A DNA stretch of 64,000 nt from NCBI GenBank assembly GCA_963921825.1, contig OY997593.1:57644039-57708038 (forward strand), in the 5' to 3' direction. The notes under the pieces are model-generated. The model searched no databases. It was given only the letters and a program-made list of their open reading frames with translations, and was not told where the DNA came from. The DNA is from Erodium maritimum (lineage: Eukaryota; Streptophyta; Magnoliopsida; Geraniales; Geraniaceae). Position numbers and translations under genes: made by a program. This document shows, piece after piece, positions 1-12,649 of the stretch. Numbering within the stretch: the stretch's first letter is position 1; each line of letters opens with the position of its first letter.

Positions 1-191
1 TACTAAACATCATTTACCTTACACTTTATGTCGAGTTTTGGACTCACATTTGAGATTTTTGAACCTTTTATCTATGATATTTTGATGGAACTTATTTGAA
101 ATGTTAATAGATTTATCTGTTGTTTATCGTTTTATTTATTTCACTAGGGTCGCGTCTCGAATCCGGTCAAAACCGGATTTGGGGTGTGACA
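1..191 (-). mobile_element. 5' end of a long LTR, minus orientation, cut by window start
   Basis: Read on the minus strand, this stretch begins TGTCACACCCCAAATCCGG. That is the same start as the LTRs at 17916, 21091 and 24851, so it is the terminal part of the same LTR-retrotransposon family in reverse orientation. The rest lies left of the window. The bases GGCTG at 192-196 would be the target-site duplication, but the matching copy is not visible. Solo or full-length status cannot be decided. Confidence 0.8.
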
Positions 192-453
192 GGCTGCTTC
201 GAGAGTCGACCTTCGTTCAAAGGTTTAGGATTCGGAGGTTTGAGGAGAACCTCCTTCCACGGACTACTATGAAGAACCCCGAGCGGATCTTCATTTTCCA
301 CCTGGTGAGACACGGTGTCTCGGGTCCCTGTACCGACCCATTTGAAGCTGACCCCAATTAATGAATTGATTGGGTTGGGCTAGACCCAATCTTAGATCCA
401 TCAATAAATGAATCTGTCTGAGCCAAAACGGGCTGGACACCAAGCTCAATGTC

Positions 454-714
454 ATGGCCCAGATTCTGGACAGCTACGTGGAGCCCCTCAGCCTCTTCCT
501 CCGCCGCTACCGCGAAACGGAATGGGACCGCACCATTTTCAAGATACCCTCATCCACTGCTAGGACCGACTTATTGGGCGGCGGTGCCTCCTCCTCCTCA
601 TCGGTAATGACGCCGTCGCTTCCGGTGGACAATATGGACCCGCTGTGGTTTCTTGGGGAGGGCGCTGACTATCTCATTCACTCCGATACTAATAAAGGAC
701 TCTACCACAAATGA
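454..714 (+). pseudogene. Fragment resembling the C-terminal part of an NF-YB subunit
   Basis: The reading frame gives 86 residues. Residues 4-23 (LDSYVEPLSLFLRRYRETEW, followed by DR) resemble the end of the NF-YB histone fold, where plant proteins have a D-Y-x-E-P-L-x3-L-x-R-Y-R-E-x-E pattern. The rest of the histone fold is not seen upstream: the frame is closed by a TGA at 409-411. The tail is Ser/Gly-rich and unrecognised. It may be a broken or captured gene piece, or a last exon whose upstream exons were displaced by the LTR ending at 191. The family call rests on about 20 residues and is tentative. Confidence 0.35.
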
Positions 715-2725
715 ATCCCTACCCGTACCCGCTTTCACTTGTGTGTACCGATCGAATAACAACAATCCTATTTTCATTTTAATGTACTAGTTGCGCTCTA
801 TTAATGCATACTTTTAACGCTCATCGTCTCCATAAACATACACATCCACAATCATCTATGTCTCACTCCAAGACCCAATCAACCCAACTCTAAGTGCAAA
901 TCGTACCGTAACAGATGTTAAGTTTAATTCGCTTCTGGATGACAACAAATGCATATTATTTCATCACCTCAAGATAAATAAATTACAAAATTCAATAGGA
1001 TATAACTACATTGACTGGAGATATATATGGCTGGAGTATATGTCTTCTCGAGTGGATTTACGATGAAGCAAAGAGTCTTTAAAAAGAATGCAAGCATGAG
1101 AACGGGGTTCGGTGTGACAAATAGGGCGAGACCTACAAAATCAACAAGAATTTGTTTTTTACTTTTTGTAGATAAGCTCCAAAATTTATAGTAAGACCAA
1201 TTAAAATTGACAAGAATTGAAATCCAATTATTAATTGAATTGTTGGTGCCATACCATGGAATCTTCTTGGACCTTTCATCTTTGAAGAACCTCTTATGCT
1301 TGGAAGAGATAATGGACCTTCACCTCGGTCCATTTCACTCCACCACCAAGTAAGTACACGTAGGTTTTAGGAATCAAAATAACAGCTTAGATTAAAAGAA
1401 AGAAACTAATACAGCATGAAGATGGAGTCATTCCTAGTAGGCAGCTACCATTACTTCCAAAGACGCATGCATGCATATGCATATGGCTGCGTTAATCTCG
1501 TCCGAAATTCGCGGCGGCACTGTGACCTCGTCCGAGATCCGATCACTCACCAACTCCAAACCAGCTGGAATTGAGATCCGTTGAGACGAAATCGCAATCC
1601 CTTGATTCAGGGAATCACCGCCAGATACGAGATCACCAGATGCGATCGCAGGGACTGATGCTGGACGGGGAGGTTCGCCGGAGACCTGCAACGCTTCGAC
1701 CTGATCCGCTGCACTTTCCGGTTGGACAGACGATACCACTCTCTACAATCCATCTCCGACTGGTCAAAACTTGTTCCCGGTGCCAAGTTTCCGAACACCA
1801 TTCAAAACAGAGAGGTTGCTCTGTTTTTCCATCCCCTCTGGTACATCCACCGGAGCACCCAAACGATGCCAAGAGAAAGGTGACAAACTTAATGTCCAAT
1901 TCTCAACGGGGCGCTCAACATGTGCTTTAGTTCCCGGGAAGGGCGAGAAAGGCAAGTACCAGCCCAGGGAATCATAAGTAGTGGCCAGGGTGAGGCCATT
2001 TTGAGGAAACAGTCCCTGGAAAACCCCACGTTACTAGTAGAGGAGGACGTGGTGCAAGAGACATGTAGTCCACTACCCCGCAAGCACATTCTTGAACACT
2101 ACTCAGATCCTATCTACTGGTGACACCATAGTTTAGCTCGAGTCGAGTTATGGTTGATGGGTTTTGGCCTCAACATGTAATTAAAATTAAGTTCTTATTT
2201 AGTTCAAAACCAGCCTCAGCAACAATGGTTTCTTCTCTAGACCAAAGTGTTGGGTTTGTCCAGGCTATAATTTGGTCTTCTTATTTATTTCTACATGTAA
2301 GTTTGATCTGAGATTTTATTAATAAGATTCCTCACTACAACCTACAAATAGTTATTGTGTGATGGATAGAATAAATATTTTTATTTGGAGTGCATTTACA
2401 TTTACTTGAAAAGAAAAGACAAATTCTTATTCATGAGAAGTTGAACAAAAAGAATGGGAAAATGATATTGATTAAAATTAAGGGAAAAAAGGGGAAAGAG
2501 GAAAAAAAGAAGAGGGAATTGAAGGAAGGTGGTTGATAATTGGCCCACGTTTTTTCCAGGCAGCTGTTAGAAAAACCCAAGCAGGTAATCTCTTGAAGAA
2601 CAGAATGCTACTGTACAGCTTCGGACAAAACAAGATAAGAAAATTAAATTTAGGAAAGATTATGCAATTGAAACTTGGGCCAAATCATGATGATCAATTA
2701 TATTTATTTCCATAAGTTGTTGTCT
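715..2725. other. Intergenic, no supported gene
   Basis: Mostly AT-rich. A more GC-rich block at about 1480-2120 is open in several frames on both strands, but no frame shows a recognisable domain, start context or splice signal set. It looks like old retroelement DNA. Plain AT-rich sequence follows up to the 3' end of the RRM gene. Confidence 0.5.
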
Positions 2726-4756
2726 TTAGGTCTCTGGAACTTGTGTTTCCGCCGAGGTATCGTGTTGTGGAGTCTGCGGATCTGCATCCATTAATAACAA
2801 TATGTAAATAACAACAAATGATGAGTTAATACAAGTAGATTATGATTTTTTTGAGTGAGTGAAAGATGGTTGGATTGGATATACATACAATACAAGTGGA
2901 CCAGTTAAAAACTATTGCCTATCTGTCATGACCACTAACAGTTTGACCCTTCAACTCATATAAACTGTCCAGCCAGCTCATTCACATGCTTCAGTCCCCC
3001 CAAATGCATACCTCTCCACATAAATATTTGAAATAAAAACAGACATGCTAATGTATATATTCTTAACAATAATGAAAGTGTAGTGGGTTAATTTAATTAC
3101 CAGTAGAGGGGGGATGGTAATTAGGGTTGTTGTGCCTTGTGGAGGAGGTTGGAGGATAAGGGGTGAAGGGAGCTTCGTGGAAGTGGCTAGGGTAGTAAAC
3201 GTAAGGCCGTTGAGGCCCCGAGAAGGCGCCGCGGGGACTGGTTTGGAGAGAATAGCCGTACAAGTAGGGAGAGCCCATGGAGGATGATGATGCTCCATAA
3301 TATTGTGGGTGTTGGAATTGTGGGTTGTAGAGACCCTGTTAACGTTAAACCAACAAAGTAATGACATTACCAAACTGCAAATAAAGAATATTATATATTT
3401 ATGTGATGGACAGGTTAAGTTAGAGCACTACTGACTTGGTGGTACCCATAATCAGGAGGGTAGGTCGGGTACCTGCAAAAGTAGAAAGCCCAACTGAGAA
3501 TTGATGAGCACAACAACATTGCCTATAGCAATTGAAATAATATTATTGCTTCATCAGTGGTGTCCATTATGTGTGGTCTTCACTTGAGGTTTAACTACCC
3601 AAAGTGGCAACTTCCTTTGCTCACATATCAACAAGTGCAAAGACCTACCACATATCAAACCAGTTATTGTGAAACTATATATACATATATATATATCCTG
3701 TGGAGCCTACCAAGGACACCAACTACGACCAAAACCAATTAAGTTAGCTCTATTTATTCACTGTTACTTAACACTTAACAACAGGTGATTAGATCAAGAA
3801 TATACAAACACTAGAAAAAAGATTTAAGTGGTTCCTAAGTTGTAGGAGACAGGTCAGGAGTTGTAATAAATAAATCCTACTAAATATGTTTATTGTAGCA
3901 ATGTGTAGAGATACGTAGAATGTATATATAACTGAGCGTAGGGATGAATAGAATAAGAAGAAAAGCAGATGGGACAGTGGTGGTCGTATGGCAGCTGGCC
4001 CTGGGCTCATGCACATGGAATATGTTATGCGATGGAGTCAGGTTACAGGTAAGAGAATGAGAGAGAAACCTCTTCTTTTTTATGCCTACATGAAACATCA
4101 TTGTCGACCTCACCATGCCAACTCTTTTTTTTTATTCCTTATAAAATAAATAAAAAACAAGCTCACCCGTAGTGGGGATACACCATAGGTGGTGGTGGCG
4201 GCGGCATCGACATCGACGGTGGCAATGGCCCTCCCGCACCTTGATATGGATTGCCACTTTGGCTCCGAGCTATACAATCAATGGAACAATGTAAGATCCA
4301 AATAAATAAAGAGTATGTATATATATGAGAAACAAAAATGTAGTAAATGGACCGACCTCTAGGGGGTGAAGGACGAGGACGTCCCAACGAAGCAATGTTA
4401 CAGTTGGCTCTTCTTCCATCGATCACCGGATTGGGTTCGGCGCAAGCCCTCCGCGCCGATTCAGGATCACGGAAGGTCACCTATATGATATTATATATTC
4501 TCGATCATTATTAGGGAACACTAAACAAGAGATATGAAGGATGTACGTTTTATTTACAAATTAAGTTACTTACGAAACCATATCCTTTGGACTTGTCGGT
4601 GTTCTTGTCAGTGATGATGACGGCCTCTAGAATGTCTCCGAACTGCTCGAAATAGCGGCGCATTTCATGGGTGGGAGTCTCCCAGGCCAATCCCCCCACG
4701 AACACTTTGGTGAAGGTCGTGTCTCCGAACTGGGATCGGTGGTGTGGGTATGCCAT
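2726..4756 (-). CDS. Single-RRM RNA-binding protein (RBP24/38-like), six exons
   Basis: Exons in coding order: 4756-4574, 4480-4357, 4269-4167, 3472-3436, 3335-3101, 2781-2726. All joins are GT-AG. The total is 738 nt, or 245 residues plus TAA. The RRM occupies residues about 15-90, with RNP2 VFVGGL and RNP1 KGYGFVTF; RNP1 is split by intron 1. The tail is rich in Pro, Tyr and Gly (six prolines in PPPPPP, many YY/YG) and ends in [10 protein letters not shown]. The start is the ATG at 4756 ([12 protein letters not shown]); the GTG three codons upstream is not a plausible eukaryotic start. Plant proteins of this class bind RNA in nucleus or cytoplasm, and some affect ABA responses, but a precise role cannot be read here. 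Closest relative from memory is Arabidopsis At1g78260. Confidence 0.9.
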
Positions 4757-5340
4757 TGTCGCCACTACGTGCTAATCAAGCATTACACCTAACTATATAG
4801 CATTCCATCTCTACTGATCAGGTTCCAGCTCATTGATCTTCAAAACTGGCTATAGGAATAGGGTCGTGGAAGAAAGAAATACAAGTGGCTTGATGGGTTT
4901 TGGTTAAAAGGAGAGGAAAAATATGGTGATGGTGATTGTGGTGATTGTGGTGGTGGTGGGGTGAAGAAGAGAGAAGGATCCGACAGATGCAAACTCTAAT
5001 TTGCTGGCTGTGATGAGAAAAGGGGTTGGTGTTTTGTATTATGGATTATCAAAAATAAAAATGACAGCTGAGAGAAAGAGGAGAAAATGGGGGTCTGTCC
5101 TCTCTGTCTCCACATTAATATACTCTCCCACCCTCCAATCATCAATGGCTTTCTTGTTTATCTTCGGTTTTGTTGTTGCTGTTTTTAGGTCACATAGTAG
5201 GAGGCTAGTATATGTTGACAATGTCTCTAATCCTTGCTCCTCTAACCCCAACTCTTATGTGTTAGCCTAAATTTTAATGACAGTGGGTGTGACGTATTTA
5301 GTTAAATATCCAGGTCATAAAGAAAAAAATTATGATTGAA
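4757..5340. promoter_or_regulatory. Upstream region of the RRM gene
   Basis: This region should hold the 5'UTR and promoter of the minus-strand RRM gene. It contains a GTG/GAT-rich simple repeat at about 4923-4962 and long purine-rich runs. No TATA box can be assigned with confidence. The short frames here (5001-5270) are not supported as genes. Confidence 0.4.
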
Positions 5341-5342
5341 TT

Positions 5343-6835
5343 TTTTTTTGACTAAAAAGAGAAGCTTTATTTTTTGAAACGAGTAATGAGGTATTGTATC
5401 ACTGTAGAACATCAATTTTAAAGGGTAAGACATAACTGCTCAGGATTTCAGATATTTGTCATGGTCGACCGTAGTCCACCAGGCGCTCATGGAACCATAA
5501 AAATAGTCTGCTTTCAATCGCAGATTCGAACTCAACAGTTCCCCTTACCGACATTTCAAAAAGAAAAAGACACAAATCCTAAGCCTATCTAACCAAAAGT
5601 TTATTCGACCTAAGACGAAATAAGATGCAGACCTAACAGCAGCTGAATGTAATGCCTTGGTTGCGGATTTCCCGAGACTACCCGGCAGTGGTAGTCCCGG
5701 GTTTGTGGATATAGGTCCCATACTGACCTTTCCACCCCCGCCGGGTCCTATCATTCTCCCCGTGGAGGGTCATGTCCCTCCAGTTGCATCTTCTGATTTA
5801 GTTCCAGTCTGGTCTCAACAAGGCTCTCCTGTAACCCAATGGCTTCTTCAGGTACCCCTGGCCCTTGTTCTTGGACTGTGAACTCTACTGGTTCCAAAGG
5901 GTCCCCTTGCTCCCCGTCCAAAGAGAAGATATAGTGTTCATTCCCGGGGAGTTCTGTCTTTCCGGATTCTGTCCCTTCAGTCCCAGTCTGGTGGTCCGGG
6001 GTCAGGGACCGATTGCTGGGTTATATTCTAGTAGGCCTCGTAGATTCACCGGAATAGTCTCTTGGGTGTAGCGACGGACCGGAGGCCTAAGAGCTGCCGG
6101 TTGGCGACGCACCTGCCCATGTGACCGCAATTCTGCTCCCCCTTCGTCGTTCGGGTTGAGTTGTGCCGGTACCGTGATGTCTGTCGCCGGTATGATTACA
6201 GTGACCGTTTTTTATCTCGTGTATCTCGGAGCACGGCGCTTGAACGGAGACGGTATATGGCTAGGAACCCTAATGGGACTCCATTGTTGAAAGGGGGCCC
6301 GAATCACAGTCGACGATGGCCCCGAGAGCCTCCGATCATCCGCCCCCGCAGCAAATTGGAAGTTGAACGTGCCCGGAAGGTTAGATCAGACGACATTGTT
6401 GCTTCTGGTCAGGGACGGAGAGAAGAACGATCGATCACAGTGTCGATACGGTTCGATCATGTGCCAAACTAGCACCAGGTAAGGCTGTCATGGCGGCACT
6501 CGTAGGTGGTTGGACGAAGGGCGCTGCAGGTGAGGACGATGGGCTGCGATCTACTGCGGCTGTCAATGACCAGGTCAGGTGACGGCATGACGGCGGTGAA
6601 ACAGGTCGGGCGGACGTACCAAGGGGTATGGAATCCACGGACGATCAGGCTGCATTGTGAGGTCGAGGGGAAGGATCGTATTTCTGTGTGGGGGCGTCGG
6701 AGCCGATGAGAATCACCCCTTCAGGGGTTGAAGACGAAAATCTAAACGGAGATATGGGGGAACCCTAATAGGTTTTGGGAGAGCGCTGTAGGACATGAAC
6801 TTGGTATTTAATCCTTTTAAAGAGAATCTTTATTA
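5343..6835 (-). mobile_element. Degenerate LINE-derived retroposon (5' and 3' non-coding parts)
   Basis: The plus-strand T-run at 5342-5349 reads as an A-tail on the minus strand, preceded by an AATAAAG-like signal (about 5365). The upper end (about 6480-6830) is GC-rich and resembles the untranslated leader of the other LINE copies. No reverse transcriptase or endonuclease motif was found. It is most simply an internally deleted LINE. No target duplication was found. Confidence 0.45.
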
Positions 6836-6959
6836 ATGTACAAATCAACTATATAGAAGTGCGCCAGGGAATATACTCCCTGACCACTAGAAAACAATAG
6901 ATATAGAAATACTATTCGCAGTTTTTTAAAGTACTAGAATCGTCACTGACATTATTGAA

Positions 6960-8410
6960 ATGTCACATAGGCTACCATAAAGGCATGTAGAAAGGGTGAG
7001 GGATGAGAAAATAGTACTAGAAGTCCCGCTCCAAAGCTCGAGCAAGGACTGCATCATAAGTAGGAGGCAAGGCTTTCACCAAGGACCCCTCCCGAGCCAG
7101 GCAATACGCTCGGCGGTGACTCAGTCCAGTCTGTTGCATACGGCTTCACCTGCTTCCTTTGGCATGTCCATTACTCCAATATCCTCCAAGAGTTCTTAGG
7201 AGTCTAGTATCAAGTCTTGGGGTATGATTTTTCTCCTTAAGTTTCATCTTGGGCTAAGATGGCATTGAAGTCACCTATAACTATCCAATGTCGTCGGTCA
7301 TGTCGGGCTAGGTGCCTCAATTTCATCCACATTTGGTGACGCTAGTTCCTATTGGGCTCTCCATAGATTCTTGTAAATCGGAAGGAATTCCGTTACGGGG
7401 TGGTAATCATTGCATCAAGGTAGCGTTGATTCTCGTCCCTAATATCCATCTGGACGTCCGGTCCCCAGAAGAGGACTAAGCCGCCCTTATGTTCCGTAAG
7501 AGGAGGGACCCAGAATCCGTCACAGAGTCCTACAATGCGTCTGAGAATAACAGTCCCTTGGGACACTTGATTGGTTTCCGCCATAAAGAGAATGTACGGG
7601 TTGTGGGTGGCAATGAGCAATTTGAGATGTTGTTTAAGTATATCAGCGGCGACAACCTGACAATTCCAAGCAAAGAATATTCATCAAGGGTTTATTTGGG
7701 GGTGGAGGATGATTTGTAGATGGCAAGGGTGTCATGTCGGGTTGCTGGGTATCTGGCCTAAGAGTCCCCAAATTGTGGGGGTCCACCATTATATAGCTCC
7801 CTAGAGATGGAGGTAGTGTCGGTGAGCCATACGACATGGGTACATGATTCGTTCTAGGTCTCCCTTCTGGTTGAGAAGTGCTCCTTAGTAGGGCGGTCAG
7901 ATCTTTTGATCGAGTAAGTACCCGATCGACAATGGTCGAGTTTTCAATAGTTGTGTATGTTCGAGAGTAACCCGGTATCTCCATCGCCGAGTGGGGATGG
8001 ATGAGGACATCTCCCACAATAAACGGTGGGTGGATCAAATGCAAATCAGTTGGTACAATTGTAGCGAGGTTGAAGGGAGGGATAGGGGTTACCTCGGGTG
8101 TGATGTCGATGCGGTGATGGTAGTTTTTCGCCAGACAAGCCTTCCATACTCGTTCCAGCGGCGCGCGCGGGGGGGTGGGGGGGATTCGATTATTGGCCAT
8201 TCGTTCATGGTTTGGCATTCCAAGAGATCTGTCACACATATACGACAATAAGACCGCTTGGGCGGAGATACGGGACATAACCCGGGAGGTACAACGACGA
8301 TGACGACGTGAAGGACATCGATGGTCATCGTAGATTGTTCGACTGCACTGGTGGCTGGCAGTAGGGAGATTTTGGAAGCCCTAGGGCCAGCTGCTACAAA
8401 GGAGAGCATT
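6960..8410 (-). pseudogene. L1-type LINE: ORF1 tail and ORF2 endonuclease domain, decayed
   Basis: Minus strand. Around 7640-7700 there is MNILCLELSG, the usual opening of plant LINE ORF2 (family form MNILxWNCRG). After a frameshift, 7393-7620 reads PYILFMAETNQ...GGLVLFWG, matching the first part of an AP-endonuclease domain. About 7250-7390 continues with IYGEPNR, a stop, then WIVIGDFNAIL; the GDFN motif is the diagnostic endonuclease signature. Sequence above 7700 is an open but unrecognised ORF1/linker region. Stops and frameshifts make it non-functional. Reverse transcriptase is absent. Confidence 0.75.
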
Positions 8411-8444
8411 TTTTAAATTAGAATCTTATTAATTTGACTTGTTC

Positions 8445-9330
8445 TTAAATTATGCGTACATTTAGAAGCATTTTCAAAACCTTAAGACTCTCTCTCAATT
8501 TTGAAACCCTTGCAACCACCTCACCTGGTCTCCCATTTCTCCGTTGGTAATGCCTTGACCGCCGGCTATGAACGTTGTCGAAGGTGACCTTCCCCCCTTC
8601 CCCTTCTCTGCCTTCTTCCCCCCCCCCCCCTTCTCCTTTCCATTTTCCTTCTCGCCGGAGCCCCTTTGACGGTGGTTGGCTTTTGTTCCTCACCTCTTCC
8701 GACGTTCCCCCTTCGTTTTGGACCCGAGCTTCTAGTTTTGGTGTGTTGATGACTCAGATCGGGCTTCAGCTCATCTTTCTCCGGTGTGGGGTGATTCGTG
8801 TCCTCCGTTTACCCGAGCCCGTGTGTGGTGAAGCTCAGTTGTTGGCGTGGTGCTTCAAATCCAGACGATCCAGCGTCATGTGGTTGGGGTATCGTTTTGG
8901 AACTCCTCCTGACCTACGGTGGTGGTTCGTCTGCACGAGCTCGAGTGTTTTTTTTTTCTGCTTTCGTTTTCCTTGTTGTTTTAGGTTTAAGTTTTAGTTT
9001 GGTCAGTTTGTGTTCATCCCAAATAACTGCACTTGTAGCAGCTTGGTGTGCATCGGTTGCACGTTTGTGGGCACCGTTCATACTTTGGTGTTCCCGTTAT
9101 GTGGCACTTATGTTGTGCACTTTGTTGCACTATTGACGTGCACGGTATGGTTACATGTTCTGGGCGCATTATGCTGTGTTGCAAGTTTCGATTAGGGGTC
9201 GGTAATATTATGGTCTAACTTGTCCGGAGTATATAATATTTATCGTTGTGCTTGTACGATAAACGGTTGTCAGTTGTAAAAGATCGTTTATATGTTTTTA
9301 CCGAGTGATTTGTAAAATCCAACAATACTC
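8445..9330 (+). mobile_element. GTGCAC-rich non-autonomous retroposon, copy A
   Basis: This copy is related over about 300 bp to the retroposon at 42183-42691. It has a CT-rich leader with CCGCCGG words at 8520-8660. A block at 9020-9170 is packed with TGCAC/GTGCA words and contains the phrase CCCGTTATGTGGCAC found in both copies. A related downstream part follows (GTAATATTATGGTC here, GCAATATTATATTA in copy B). Open frames at 8575-9195 are low-complexity and unlikely to be coding. The 3' end has no clear A-tail and no target duplication was found. Confidence 0.55.
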
Positions 9331-9950
9331 CATCTCCCTTACCAACAAAAACATGGGTACATTTATCTCATTTTTATGACATAACCCGTATAAATCGATT
9401 TTCTAATCAAAAAATTAAAATCAAAGCTGATACATCTGAGACAACTAAAATATAGACTATTAATTGAGTATGACTGTCCTAGTAAAAAAATGTATTTAAA
9501 ACGGAAGATGGAATTGTTTTAGTTGTAGTCTAGTTGTAGTCTTCCGGATGAACTGGACCTACTGATCATTTTCATGCCCACTCTTCCAATTTCACCTGTA
9601 TATGTTATAGCATTGCTGTAAATCACTTGGCAACCCAACAAGAAATACCTACCTTATTACAGCTTCACCTGGAATATAGTACATTAATTATAACTAATTC
9701 TGTTGCAGAACATTTCAGCCAATGAGTCCAAATTTATTTACTACTAGTAAAAAACAACTAAAATATATTTCCAAATCACATGATAGACACTATATAATGA
9801 GAATAATACAACAAGATGCCCACATTAGCCCATGTTCTAACTCTTCCTAATCATTAGCTGTTTAAGACGCAAGCTTCCAAAGTAACAATGGCTATCAAAT
9901 ATTCATGAATTTTCTTTTTACATTAATAATCAATTCTAAGTTAGTAAGAT
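9331..9950. other. AT-rich intergenic, nothing recognised
   Basis: AT-rich DNA with no open frame of note, no repeat structure and no RNA gene that I can see. Confidence 0.6.
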
Positions 9951-9954
9951 TGGA

Positions 9955-11652
9955 GCTCCACAGAGTTTTGACCCTCTCTCTATAATCTTTCCTCTAACCT
10001 CTCTTTAACCTTAGCCGCCGCTCACGGTGGTGACCTCCCGGCTTCGGCCAACGAGGTCACCGCTGCAACTCCAGTTTTCTCTCCCTTGTTTCTCCCTTAT
10101 TTTCTCTGTTCTTCTTTTCCTTTACTCTTCTTCTTCTTTTCCTGTTTGTTGTGCCTCTCTTCCAGCCTCATACCTTTAGATCTAGGCTTTTGGTCAACAG
10201 ATCTTCCCTCCTCGGCTCGGTTCTGGCTTGGATTTGAATTTTTTCACTTCCTTGTCGTTCTTGGCCGAGGGATTTAGTGTGTGGCGGTGGTATTCTCGGT
10301 GTTTTTTCCTCTCTCACCGGTGAGCTTTGTCCTGCCCTCTTCGACGCCGGCAACTCCAGATCTGGAGTGGGTCATTCTTCTACTTCGGGTGGATGACGAG
10401 ATCTGGGTTAGTCGGCGTTTTGGCTTCTCGTCTCCGTTGGTTGGTGTTTTCTCTTTGTGGAGGCTTCTTGCTCCAGTTCCGCTTTCTTCTCATCTGTTCT
10501 CGGGGTGTCCGAGCCTCGTCGGCGGCAAGGGGTTTAGGCCAGAGTTGGCCTTGGTGTGGAGGTCGCGGAGCTGTGGGTGGTTTCTTCCACTTTGCGGCGT
10601 CAGTTCTGGTGGTGCGTTTGCTGCTTTTCTCCACTCCTACGCGCCTGATTCTTGTTTACTTCTTCGGTAATCCTTTCCTTCTCTACTCTCTAACTCCTCT
10701 CGAGCCAGATCTTCTTCATCTCGTTCTCTGGAACGGGATCTCTCCCCATGGGTCGGCGGCTTGGTGTTGGCCACCCTCGGGATCTCTATGAGATCTGAGA
10801 GTTTTAGACCTGGTTCTCACTTCTCCCCTTTTTCCCTTTTCGTTCGGGTCATCCCTTATTTATTTCTACTCCCTTATTCCTTTCCTCGTCTACTTTTGTG
10901 GACGAGGCTCAACTATTAGTGTTGGCCATAGTTGGGTTTAGGCCTAACGGCGATGGAAGAGTTGTGGGTAGGGTTTTGGGGTTTTTGCTCTTGTTTCGTC
11001 TGAGGGAGGGGTAGATTGGTTCTGGTTTCCTATTTCGGGATTCTGGGCAAAAGGTTGGTGTTTTTGGGTGGAGGAAGATCGTTTTTTCCGAGGCAGTTAG
11101 CTTGATGTGGGTGATGTTTGGGGTGGAGGATTTGGTTGTGGGTGCGACTCGGTGTATTGGTTGGGGGTGCTGGTTGGAGACTTTCGTCTCATCCTCTTCT
11201 CCTTGCGTCTGTTGTGGGTTTAGGTCCGGTCGGTGGTGACCGGACGTGTTCGTCGCGTGGAGTTGCTGGATTTTCGATCGTGTGCAGACTGCCTTCTGGT
11301 GCGCGCTGGGCTCGAGGCCAGGTTGTTCGTGTTTTAGCTATTGTTTTTAGGGTTCTGGTCTGTTTGTTGTTGGGCCTGGTTGTCTTAGTTTATTAGGTTG
11401 TGGTTTGTTTGGGCTTGGCCCTAGGTTGCCCTTTGTTGGGCTGTGTTTTACTGGTTGTTGTAGTTTGTTGATGTGGTTGTACTTCATGGTTAATGTATCT
11501 AGGTTCTCAGACCTATTATTGTAATATGTTTCGGAACATCCCTTGTTGGGTGGTCTTGTTGGTTTTATGGTTGTACTGAGGGCTTGCCCTTGACCTTCAG
11601 TTACATTTTGTAGCTGTTGGTTTTATAAATAAAAATTGCTAATAAAAAAATA
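9955..11652 (+). mobile_element. Non-autonomous LINE-like retroposon, plus strand
   Basis: It starts with a CT-rich leader and AACCTTAGCCGCCGCTCACGG, a start shared in style with the copies near 42240 (AACCCTAGCCGCC) and 51510 (minus). It ends AATAAAAATTGCTAATAAAAAAA at about 11630-11649, as plant LINE tails do. The body is strikingly T/G-rich on the plus strand. It yields long but low-complexity frames (10281-10791, 11118-11396) rich in W, S, L and R, without any domain. The element at 29173-30755 has the same character. No reverse transcriptase was found. Confidence 0.55.
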
Positions 11653-12005
11653 TGCTTACACTTCGCTTCCAAATATATAAATTTCGTTTGATTTTAATTA
11701 TTTTTCTAAGGATAGTAGCAGTTCCTTAACCGCGTCGTTGTATACTAATGTATCCAATATATGATAAACAAGACACTTTAATGCATTTCGGATTATAATC
11801 CGAGAACTCCACATGATTGCAAGTGTATCAGTATTCTGGACTTGTATAGAAGATCTATTTTATTATGTAGATTGGCAACGGACTAAACAACAACAAAAAA
11901 CCTATAAACAAAGACACTAGATGTACTCCTCTTTCCTTTCAAAAGAGGCTTGATTTAAATTTGATTTTGCTGATAAAAAAAACACAAGATTCACAGGTAC
12001 TCGAG
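11653..12005. other. AT-rich spacer with a truncated LINE 3' tail
   Basis: The segment 11924-11983 ends GATTTAAATTTGATTTTGCTGATAAAAAAAA. It closely matches the tail at about 41430-41492 (TTTAATTTAAATTTGCATTC, then GCTGATCAAAAAA). It is therefore a very short 5'-truncated copy of the same LINE 3' end. The rest is plain AT-rich DNA. Confidence 0.5.
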
Positions 12006-12009
12006 TTTT

Positions 12010-12560
12010 CTTAGAGAGCATGTTTGTTTTGTAAAAAAAACCTTAATCGACGTAATGGGACCCACCTCGAGTATTGAGAGATAGCCTCTTTTCTCTATAA
12101 CATCAAGGAATGTTTCTCCCTGTGAGGGTGACCAAGGGATCCTGGCCAAGTTCAATGTAGAGCAGTCCTCCAACCCAGTATCCTACACCATGGCTTGAGT
12201 CTCATACCCCCTAGTTAGGCTGGAGTGTAGACCTCTCCTTGGTAACCAAATCCTCTTAGTCCCCGCAAAGGTGTAACGATAACTTGTGTCGTTCATCGCC
12301 GAGGTCGCTCTCACTGATACCACAATAACCCCATCGTCATTGTCCTCATCCCCTGCGAGGGAGATTGTCTCCATTTTCCCTTGAATGGTCTAAAGGCCAT
12401 CGTTCACTAGATTTCATGGATGTTGCGCACATGCCGACGAAAAGGATTTGAGGGGAGGGTATTGGGAATAAGTAGGAGAGAAGAGAAATCTATAGGGAGG
12501 CCGAAAAGTACTCCATCTTCGGTTTGGGAGAAAACCCATAGGATTTGTGCTTTACACTTG
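12010..12560 (-). pseudogene. LINE 5' leader and N-terminal ORF1 fragment
   Basis: Minus strand. A CT-rich leader (12560 downwards) precedes an ATG at 12374 and a 63-residue frame beginning METISLAGDEDNDDG. Such short acidic N-termini are common in plant LINE ORF1 proteins. A second frame below 12173 (GYLSILEVGPITSIK) continues the similarity after a break. No zinc knuckle or DUF4283 core is complete here. This is a 5' fragment only and the assignment is moderate. Confidence 0.45.
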
Positions 12561-12649
12561 ACAACTAATCGTACTGGGTTCTAATTTTTAGTTTACCATA
12601 ATTTAAGTTTTAATTTATTGTGCTTCTTTATGCCCTTTCTCTACTTAGA

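Noticed and set aside
4763..4765. GTG as start of the RRM protein
   Set aside because: Eukaryotic initiation at GTG is unlikely and the ATG at 4756 gives the N-terminus expected for the family.
5480..5540. GAGTTCGAATC-like pol III B box on the minus strand, possible tRNA or SINE
   Set aside because: No A box at proper spacing and no cloverleaf could be drawn. The segment is the 3' part of a LINE-derived copy.
10281..10791. Overlapping frames of 129 and 154 residues, possible gene
   Set aside because: Composition is W/S/L/R-rich in two overlapping frames, with no domain. The sequence belongs to a GC/T-skewed non-coding retroposon, and similar frames appear in related elements.
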